DNA of 23,601 nt from Myxococcales bacterium (GTDB taxonomy: Bacteria; Myxococcota_A; Polyangia; Polyangiales; JADJMO01): contig JAJXTK010000011.1 of assembly GCA_021783935.1 (NCBI GenBank), positions 1-23,601 of the forward strand, given 5' to 3'. Positions 18,860 to 23,601 of the stretch are shown here, in pieces (positions within the stretch are counted from its first letter, which is position 1; each line of letters starts with the position of its first letter). The notes below the pieces were generated by a model, which was not told the origin of the DNA, ran no database searches, and saw nothing but the letters and a program-made list of their open reading frames with translations. The position numbers and the translations under genes are program-made.

Positions 18860-19498
18860 TCAGGGATCGAGCCCGATCGCGATCACGTCACCGCCGACGC
18901 GCGCGATCGCCGAAGCCAGGGCGTCACGCGCGTCGGCGCGGATCCGAAGCACGTAGTAGATCGGACGACGCGGGCGCCTCGCGGCATGCAAGAGCCCCGC
19001 GAGGGCCCCGACGGCGCAGCCGACCACGCCGAGCGCCCCGCCGAACGACGCGGCGCCGAGGACGGGCCCAGGCAGCGAGCCGATCCCCGGCAACGCCCCC
19101 TCCCCCCCCGCGAACGACAGCGCGCCGAGGACGAGGCCGACGAGCCCCAGGGCGGCGGCCATCGGCGCCGCGACGGCGAACGCAGAGCGCCGGGGCTCGA
19201 ACGCGTCGCTCACCAGGGAGAGCGGCCGGATCCCGGGCACCCGCGGGGCGAATTCGTCGAGCGTCCACGGCGCGCGCGCGTTCGCCGGGAGCCGCACGAG
19301 GGCGAGCAGATCGTCGTCGCGCGCCCACAGGGCCGGGGCGGACACGGCGCGCGAAGGACCAGGCGTCGCGTCGACGGTAGCTGCGGGCGCCGAGGCCACG
19401 CGCGGCGACGGCGGGGCGGCCACGAACGGCGCGCAGCTCGCGTCGCGGGTGGGGCGCAACCCCCCCGCGATGGGCATCGCGCGCGCCCCTTGGCTCAT
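18860..19498 (-). CDS. Membrane protein of unknown function with a Gly-rich hairpin
   Basis: A 212-residue protein from the ATG at 19498; an ATG at 19477 with AAGGGG eight bases upstream is an alternative. The first 60 residues are Ala/Pro-rich. The rest reads as strand (DLLALVRLPA), helix (WTLDEFAPRV), strand (IRPLSLVSD), then two Gly-rich membrane helices (AAPMAAALGLVGLVLGALSF and GGALGVVGCAVGALAGLL), then strand (PIYYVLRIRA), helix (ARDALASAIARVGG) and strand (VIAIGL). This is the layout of a small alpha/beta domain interrupted by a membrane hairpin, as in ActD (DUF3341) or DUF1269 proteins. I cannot confirm either family by eye. It stands alone on the minus strand between plus-strand genes, with a strong hairpin behind it. 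Confidence 0.7.
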   Translation of the reverse strand: MSQGARAMPIAGGLRPTRDASCAPFVAAPPSPRVASAPAATVDATPGPSRAVSAPALWARDDDLLALVRLPANARAPWTLDEFAPRVPGIRPLSLVSDAFEPRRSAFAVAAPMAAALGLVGLVLGALSFAGGEGALPGIGSLPGPVLGAASFGGALGVVGCAVGALAGLLHAARRPRRPIYYVLRIRADARDALASAIARVGGDVIAIGLDP

Positions 19499-19656
19499 CG
19501 CTCGGAGGCGTTGCACCTCGCGTTCCCTCGAGCACGCGCGGCGCGCGAGGGATCGACGCGCAGCTTCGACATCCGAGCGGGCTGACAGTGGCGCGCGCGT
19601 GCGCGATGCTGTGCATCGCCCGCGCAGGCTCGACGAGCCAACACGAGAGGACCGAG

Positions 19657-19887
19657 ATGGCGAACCCCAACGGAACGACCGAGACCACGCACGAGGGCCG
19701 CGACGTCACGCAGATGCTCGAGGGGGCGCGCGAGCAGATCGGCGAGGCGACCGACCGCGCGCGCCGGGCCGTGCGCAAGGCCGACCGCGCGCTCGGCGAG
19801 CGGATGCAGGAGAACCCGCTCCTGGTGCTGGGGATCGCGGTCGGCGTCGGCTACGTCATCGGCCGAATCGTCTCGCGCTACCGCTGA
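19657..19887 (+). CDS. Small glycine-zipper membrane protein, DUF883/ElaB-like
   Basis: A 76-residue protein. The first 20 residues are polar. An amphipathic, charged helix follows (about 20-50, LEGAREQIGEATDRARRAV), and then ENPLLVLGIAVGVGYVIGR (53-71) as a C-terminal membrane anchor ending in SRYR. The ENP-hydrophobic-GVGYxIGR end is the hallmark of the ElaB/YqjD (DUF883) family, whose members sit in the inner membrane through a C-terminal anchor and in E. coli can bind ribosomes. GAGAGG seven bases before the ATG at 19657 supports the start. It lies 73 bases upstream of obg in the same direction. A shared transcript is possible, and a ribosome-related GTPase next to a ribosome-anchoring type of protein is suggestive, but this is inference. 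Confidence 0.82.
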   Translation: MANPNGTTETTHEGRDVTQMLEGAREQIGEATDRARRAVRKADRALGERMQENPLLVLGIAVGVGYVIGRIVSRYR

Positions 19888-19960
19888 CGCGCGCCGCGCG
19901 GGCGACGGGCGCGACCGAACGCCCTGGCCATGCGGCGGCCATGGCGCTACACGCGCGCCC

Positions 19961-21379
19961 ATGAAGTTCGTCGACAGCGTGCGGATCCGGGTCATCGCCG
20001 GCGACGGGGGCGATGGATCCATCGCGTTCCGCCGCGAGGCGTTCATGCCCTTCGGCGGCCCTGCCGGCGGCGACGGCGGCAAGGGAGGCTCGGTCGTCCT
20101 CGTCGCCGAGGAGGGGCGCACCTCGTTGCTCGACCTCGCGCACGTGCCGGCGCTGCGCGCCAAGAGCGGCGAGCACGGTCGCGGCAACGACCAATACGGC
20201 AAAGGGGGCGCCGATCTCGTGGTCGGGGTGCCGGTCGGCACGCAGGTCTTCGACGCCGACACGGGCGAGCTGGTCGGCGATCTCGACGCGAATGGCACGC
20301 GCCTCGTGGTGGCCAAAGGGGGCCAGGGCGGCCGGGGAAACATCCATTTCTCGACCTCCTACGACCGCGCCCCGCGCCGGGCCGAGCCCGGCACGCCGGG
20401 CGAGCAGCGCGCGCTGCGGCTCGAGCTGAAGGTGCTCGCCGATGTGGGGCTGCTCGGCTTCCCGAACGTCGGCAAGTCGACGCTCGTCGCGACGATGTCG
20501 CGCGCGCGACCGAAGATCGCCGACTATCCGTTCACGACGCTGCACCCGCAGCTCGGCGTCGTCCACATCGGAGGGCGCGCCAGCAACGCCGATTTCGTGC
20601 TCGCCGACATCCCGGGGCTCGTCCCGGGCGCCAGCGAAGGGGTGGGCCTCGGCACGCGCTTCCTCAAGCACGTCGAGCGCTGCCGCGCGCTCTTGCACCT
20701 CGTCGCGCCGCCGGTCGATCCCCTGCTCGGCGAAGGGCGCGACCCGCTGCGCGACTTCGACGCGCTGATGAAGGAGCTTCGCGCGTTCGCCCCGGAGCTC
20801 GCCGAGCGGCCGATGATCGTGGTGATGTCCAAGGGGGATCTGCCGGAGGCGCGCGAGGTCTTCCCGAAGTGGCAAAAGCGGTTCGCCAAGCGAGGCCTCG
20901 CGCTGCGCCTTATCAGCGCCGCGACGCACGATGGTCTCGACGAGCTCGCGCGTGATCTGTACCGGCGCGTGCGCGGTCGCCCCGCCTCTGCCGACGATGC
21001 CGAAGCCCAACCGACGCCGGAGCCGGAGCCGAAGCCGGAGCCGGAGCCGAAGCCGATGCCGAAGCCGGAGCCGAAGCCGAAGCCGATGCCGATGCCGAAG
21101 CCGAAGCCGAAGCCGAAGCCGAAGCCGAAGCCGAAGCCGATGCCGAAGCCGATGCCGAAGCCGATGCCGATGCCGAAGCCGAAGCCGAAGCCGAAGCCGA
21201 AGCCGAAGCCGAAGCCGAAGCCGAAGCCGACCCCCACCTCCCGCTCCACCCGGCCGCCGAAGGCCCCGAAGCGCCCGGCCGCGAAGAAGTCCGGCGCCAA
21301 GCCGGCCCGCGCCACCCGAACTGCCAAGACGCGCGCCACGGCGCGCACGAAACCGGCCAAAAAGAGGCCGCGCCGCTAG
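19961..21379 (+). CDS. obg: Obg/CgtA GTPase with a long Pro-Lys and histone-H1-like tail
   Basis: A 472-residue GTPase. The N-terminal Obg domain (about 1-158) is Gly-rich with FRREAFMPFGGPAGGDGG and GGQGGRGN. The G domain has G1 GFPNVGKST, G2 DYPFTT, G3 DIPGL and G5 ISA. Obg binds the 50S ribosomal subunit and helps its late assembly and stress signalling. The G4 motif reads SKGD instead of the usual NKxD. From about residue 348 there is no OCT domain but a run of about 36 Pro-x pairs (x = Glu, Lys, Met), coded by a hexanucleotide repeat, then a basic tail rich in Lys, Ala, Pro, Arg and Thr like H1-type tails. The tail could bind RNA or the ribosome; that is inference. The ATG at 19961 begins the conserved KFVDSVRIRV; no Shine-Dalgarno is evident. 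Confidence 0.95.
   Translation: MKFVDSVRIRVIAGDGGDGSIAFRREAFMPFGGPAGGDGGKGGSVVLVAEEGRTSLLDLAHVPALRAKSGEHGRGNDQYGKGGADLVVGVPVGTQVFDADTGELVGDLDANGTRLVVAKGGQGGRGNIHFSTSYDRAPRRAEPGTPGEQRALRLELKVLADVGLLGFPNVGKSTLVATMSRARPKIADYPFTTLHPQLGVVHIGGRASNADFVLADIPGLVPGASEGVGLGTRFLKHVERCRALLHLVAPPVDPLLGEGRDPLRDFDALMKELRAFAPELAERPMIVVMSKGDLPEAREVFPKWQKRFAKRGLALRLISAATHDGLDELARDLYRRVRGRPASADDAEAQPTPEPEPKPEPEPKPMPKPEPKPKPMPMPKPKPKPKPKPKPKPMPKPMPKPMPMPKPKPKPKPKPKPKPKPKPTPTSRSTRPPKAPKRPAAKKSGAKPARATRTAKTRATARTKPAKKRPRR
21011..21228 (+). repeat. Hexanucleotide tandem repeat inside obg
   Basis: About 36 copies of CCGAAG with variants CCGATG and CCGGAG lie in frame in the obg tail, giving Pro-Lys, Pro-Met and Pro-Glu pairs. 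The unit is a multiple of three, so gain or loss of copies changes tail length without a frameshift. The longest pure run is nine CCGAAG units at the 3' end. Confidence 0.95.
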
Positions 21380-21427
21380 CCGCCCCCGCCGAGCGCGGAG
21401 CGCCTCCGGCGCGCGGGCTCTTGCCTG

Positions 21428-21436
21428 TGCTACGGT
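21428..21436 (+). promoter_or_regulatory. Candidate extended -10 box for the DUF72 gene
   Basis: TGCTACGGT is an extended -10-like element (TGn-TACGGT). It ends 10 bases before the ATG at 21447, so transcripts would be nearly leaderless. No -35 match is visible 17 bases upstream. The 67-bp gap to obg shows that the gene can have its own promoter, though read-through is possible. Confidence 0.35.
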
Positions 21437-21446
21437 TCGCGTCCGC

Positions 21447-22097
21447 ATGATCACCGTCGGCTGCGCGGGGTTCGCCGTTCCCCTCACCCGCTACGTCAGG
21501 GAGTTCATGTTCGTCGAGGTGCAGGAGACGCATCACTCCTCGCCCGGACGGGGCACGCTCGGCCGCTGGAAGCGCCAGGGCCCCGAGGGGTTCGAGTTTG
21601 CGCTGCTCGGCCCGCGCGAGGTCGGCCAAGAGGGCTTCCGCGAGGGGAAGGTCGTCGAGACGGCGCTCAACATGCTCGGCGAGGTCGCCGACGAGCTCGG
21701 CTCGCGGACCGTCGTGTTCATCGCGCCCCCCGATTTCCCCGCGAACAAGGGGAACCGCGCGGTGGTAAAGGACTTCCTCGGGAGCGTCCGCAAGCGCTTC
21801 GACCGCGTCGTGTGGGAGGCACCGCCGACGTGGGACGCCGCCGACGCGCTCGAGGTCGCGCTCGAGGCCGGCGCAGTGGCCGCACGCGATCCCCTGACCG
21901 CCGGCACGTACAAGTCGAAGTTCGGCTACTACCGGCTGCCGGGCCCCGCGGGGCACAAGTCGCGCTACGAGGACCCCGCGCTCGAGAAGCTCGCCGAGAT
22001 CGTGAAGCTCGCCAAGCACGAGACCAGCGTCTGGGTCTTCACCAACGTCGACATGTTCGCCGACGCCAAGCGGCTCAAGAAGCTCCTGAAGATCTAG
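21447..22097 (+). CDS. DUF72 (YecE-like) protein
   Basis: A 216-residue protein with the start MITVGCAGFAVPLTRYVREF, then FVEVQETHHS, GFEFALLGPREV and a late SVWVFTNVDM segment. These correspond to the IGTSGW start, the VEVNxTFY strand, the FxFAVK strand and the YVYFNND strand of the DUF72/YecE family, which has a TIM-barrel fold related to sugar isomerases. No enzyme activity is established. At 216 residues it is shorter than the usual 240-290, and the VEVNxTFY motif is changed to VEVQETHH. The ATG at 21447 starts the conserved strand. Its TAG stop (22095-22097) lies within repeat copy C. It is convergent with xseB. Confidence 0.85.
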   Translation: MITVGCAGFAVPLTRYVREFMFVEVQETHHSSPGRGTLGRWKRQGPEGFEFALLGPREVGQEGFREGKVVETALNMLGEVADELGSRTVVFIAPPDFPANKGNRAVVKDFLGSVRKRFDRVVWEAPPTWDAADALEVALEAGAVAARDPLTAGTYKSKFGYYRLPGPAGHKSRYEDPALEKLAEIVKLAKHETSVWVFTNVDMFADAKRLKKLLKI

Positions 22098-22222
22098 CAG
22101 GCTGTGAACTCTCCCCGAAGCCGGCCGATTCTCTCCCGGGGCATACCGCAGTTTCCCGCGCGATCGACCTCGGCCTGCTGACGGTCAGGGTTTCCGCAAG
22201 CCGCTAATCAACGGCCTGCTAG
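22094..22222 (+). repeat. CTAGCAGGC intergenic repeat, copy C
   Basis: A 129-bp element with CTAGCAGGCTGT at the left (one mismatch) and ACGGCCTGCTAG at the right. It fills the whole gap between two convergent genes: the DUF72 stop codon (22095-22097) and the xseB stop codon (22219-22221, minus strand) are both TAG triplets in its terminal CTAG sequences. It may act as the terminator for both. Internal conserved blocks with copy A are GGCCGATTCTCTCCC and CGCGCGATCGACC. Confidence 0.9.
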
Positions 22223-22473
22223 CGCTCGCGCCCTTCGAACGGCTTGGTCACGGCGGCCCCCTGCGGGTCGACCCCGAGCAGCTCGTCGACGCGCGCCTCG
22301 GCGGCGTCGAGGCGCAGCTTCGCCTCTCGCGCGAGCACGATCCCGCGCTCGAAGGCCTCGAGCGACTGCTCGAGCGTCAGCTCCCCCTCCTCGAGCTTGC
22401 GCACGATGTCGCCGAGCGCGCGGATGGTGTCTTCGAAGCTCGAGATCTTGGCGGGTCCTTCGGGGTTGCTCAC
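22219..22473 (-). CDS. xseB: Exonuclease VII small subunit
   Basis: An 84-residue protein with FEDTIRALGDIVRKLEEGEL, TLEQSLEAFERGI and EAKLRLDAAEARVDEL, the full pattern of XseB: two helices that pack as a coiled coil onto XseA. Exonuclease VII degrades single-stranded DNA from both ends and acts in repair and recombination. The large subunit gene is not in the window. The start is a GTG at 22473 that overlaps the stop of the HEAT-like gene as GTGA, so the two are translationally coupled. The TAG stop is supplied by the end of repeat copy C. The length is normal for the family (70-90). Confidence 0.92.
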   Translation of the reverse strand: MSNPEGPAKISSFEDTIRALGDIVRKLEEGELTLEQSLEAFERGIVLAREAKLRLDAAEARVDELLGVDPQGAAVTKPFEGRER

Positions 22474-23601
22474 GGCTTGGCTCCGGTGCTCGCCGACGCG
22501 GCGGGCGAGGTAGAAGTCGAGGCGGACGGCGCGATGCCGACGGTCGGTGCCGGCCGAGGCCGCGACGTGGCGATGGGGAGCGCGAGCAGCTGCACCTCTC
22601 CCGCCGGCACGCCAAAGGCGAGGACGAACCCCGCTGGATCGGCGGGCGCCGGGACGGTGAGGCCGTCGGGGCGACCGAGGGTCGCGCGGATCGTCGCGTC
22701 CGCGCCCGACGAGACGACCAGCTTGGCCTGCAGCGTCTCCGCGCCGCGGGCCAGCGGGCTCTCGGGGCTGGCCAGGGGCGCGAGCGCGACCGAGGCGGCC
22801 ATGGCGCGGATCGACGCGTCGGGATCGAGGGCGTGCGCGCGCTCCAACGTGCCCTTCGCGGCCACGTCGCCGCGGGCGACGAGCGCGCGCACCGCCGCGC
22901 GCCGGAGCCGCTCGTCGCCGAGGAGCTCGTAGCGAGCACACAGCTCGCCGACGGCGCGCCGATCGGGCGAGACGCCCAAGCCGAGCAGGGCCGCGGCGCG
23001 CGTCGCGAGATCCTCCGCGTCGAGCGCGCGCGCGAGGAGCGGCTGCGCGACCTCGCCGCCGCGGGCCGCGAGCAAGAAGGCCGCGAGCGGGGCGGCGCCC
23101 GCGTCCTCGGCGAGCCAGACCGCGAGGGTCGACGTCGAGACCGGCACGTCGCGCTCTGGGGTGCCGTCGACGTCGCGCGCGGCGATCGCGGCGAGCGCCC
23201 GGACGACCTCGCCGTCCTCTTGCGTGGTCGCCGCGAGGTGGGCGCGCGCGATCGCGGCCGCCTTCTTCGCGACGTGCGCGCCGAGCCCGACGGCGGCGGC
23301 GCGACGTCGGATCACGTCCGTGCTCTTCAGCCCGTCGCGTGCGGCGCCGGCGTCGAGCGCCGCGGGGAGCAGCGTGGAGAGCCATCGATCGACCTCTTGC
23401 GAGGAGGCTCGCAGCGCGTCGGCTTCGTCGCGCAGCGCGCGCGGCGCCGAGCCGAGCCGCGCGGCACGCACGGCCCCGGCGCGAACACCGCGTCGCCTTC
23501 GCGCGAGCGACGACGCGCCACGATCGCCCGCGACGAGCGCCGCGAGGGCGTCGCTCGCCTCCGAGGCGGGACAGGTCGCCAGCGCGTACGCCGCCGCGTC
23601 G
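22470..23601 (-). CDS. HEAT-repeat-like protein, 5' part beyond the window
   Basis: At least 376 codons are open from the right edge to the TGA at 22470; the start lies outside. A GTG at 23471 could serve as start, but the frame upstream stays open with the same Ala-rich helical character, so the gene is probably longer. Residues show repeated helical pairs rich in Ala, Leu and Arg (for example RRRAAAVGLGAHVAKKAAAI, TRAAALLGLGVSPDRRAV, LRRAAVRALVARGDVAAK), typical of HEAT-like alpha-solenoids. The C-terminal 100 residues are beta-type (AKLVVSSGADATIRATLG, GFVLAFGVPAGEVQLLALP), followed by a Ser/Thr/Ala/Pro tail. A scaffold or lipoprotein role is possible, but the function is unknown. It overlaps xseB by four bases. 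Confidence 0.82.
   Translation of the reverse strand, partial: DAAAYALATCPASEASDALAALVAGDRGASSLARRRRGVRAGAVRAARLGSAPRALRDEADALRASSQEVDRWLSTLLPAALDAGAARDGLKSTDVIRRRAAAVGLGAHVAKKAAAIARAHLAATTQEDGEVVRALAAIAARDVDGTPERDVPVSTSTLAVWLAEDAGAAPLAAFLLAARGGEVAQPLLARALDAEDLATRAAALLGLGVSPDRRAVGELCARYELLGDERLRRAAVRALVARGDVAAKGTLERAHALDPDASIRAMAASVALAPLASPESPLARGAETLQAKLVVSSGADATIRATLGRPDGLTVPAPADPAGFVLAFGVPAGEVQLLALPIATSRPRPAPTVGIAPSASTSTSPAASASTGAKP

Noticed and set aside
21011..21228. CRISPR array
   Set aside because: It is a 6-base tandem repeat without spacers, in frame inside obg.

Overview
This is a very GC-rich bacterial window with strong G/C bias at third codon positions. The fused ccoNO oxidase, the NtrC-type regulator, the orphan FliA/WhiG-like sigma factor and the Lys/Pro/Ala-rich tail on Obg together suggest a member of the Myxococcota, probably a Polyangiales-type organism. 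That placement is inference from gene style; no rRNA or marker comparison is possible here.

Left third (1-8004, all minus strand): a cbb3 cytochrome c oxidase locus read from right to left. It runs ccoI (copper P-type ATPase), ccoS, a fused ccoN-ccoO gene, ccoQ, a short one-heme ccoP, then after a gap with strong hairpins ccoG, and a SafE/TauE-like membrane protein that runs off the left edge. Most of these genes overlap or nearly touch, so they look like one operon that builds and supplies copper to a high-affinity terminal oxidase. No ccoH is seen at its usual place after ccoG.

Middle (8005-14300): a 444-bp intergenic region, a coiled-coil OmpA-family lipoprotein (+), a shared terminator, hisZ and a FliA/WhiG-like sigma factor (both -), then an unrecognised protein and an NtrC-type sigma54 activator with a long proline-rich linker (both +).

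Right third (14305-23601): a YihY/BrkB-type membrane protein with a small glycine-zipper protein, a possible small anchored protein, a soluble histidine kinase, a YtxH-like protein, a membrane protein of unknown role, a second small glycine-zipper protein, obg with a long hexanucleotide-encoded tail, a DUF72 protein, xseB and a HEAT-like protein cut by the right edge. The envelope-type small proteins suggest a membrane-stress neighbourhood.

The most unusual feature is a family of three ~129-bp intergenic repeats (17775-17903, 18535-18662 in inverted orientation, 22094-22222). They end in the inverted repeat CTAGCAGGCCGT / ACGGCCTGCTAG. Their terminal CTAG supplies the TAG stop codon for three flanking genes.
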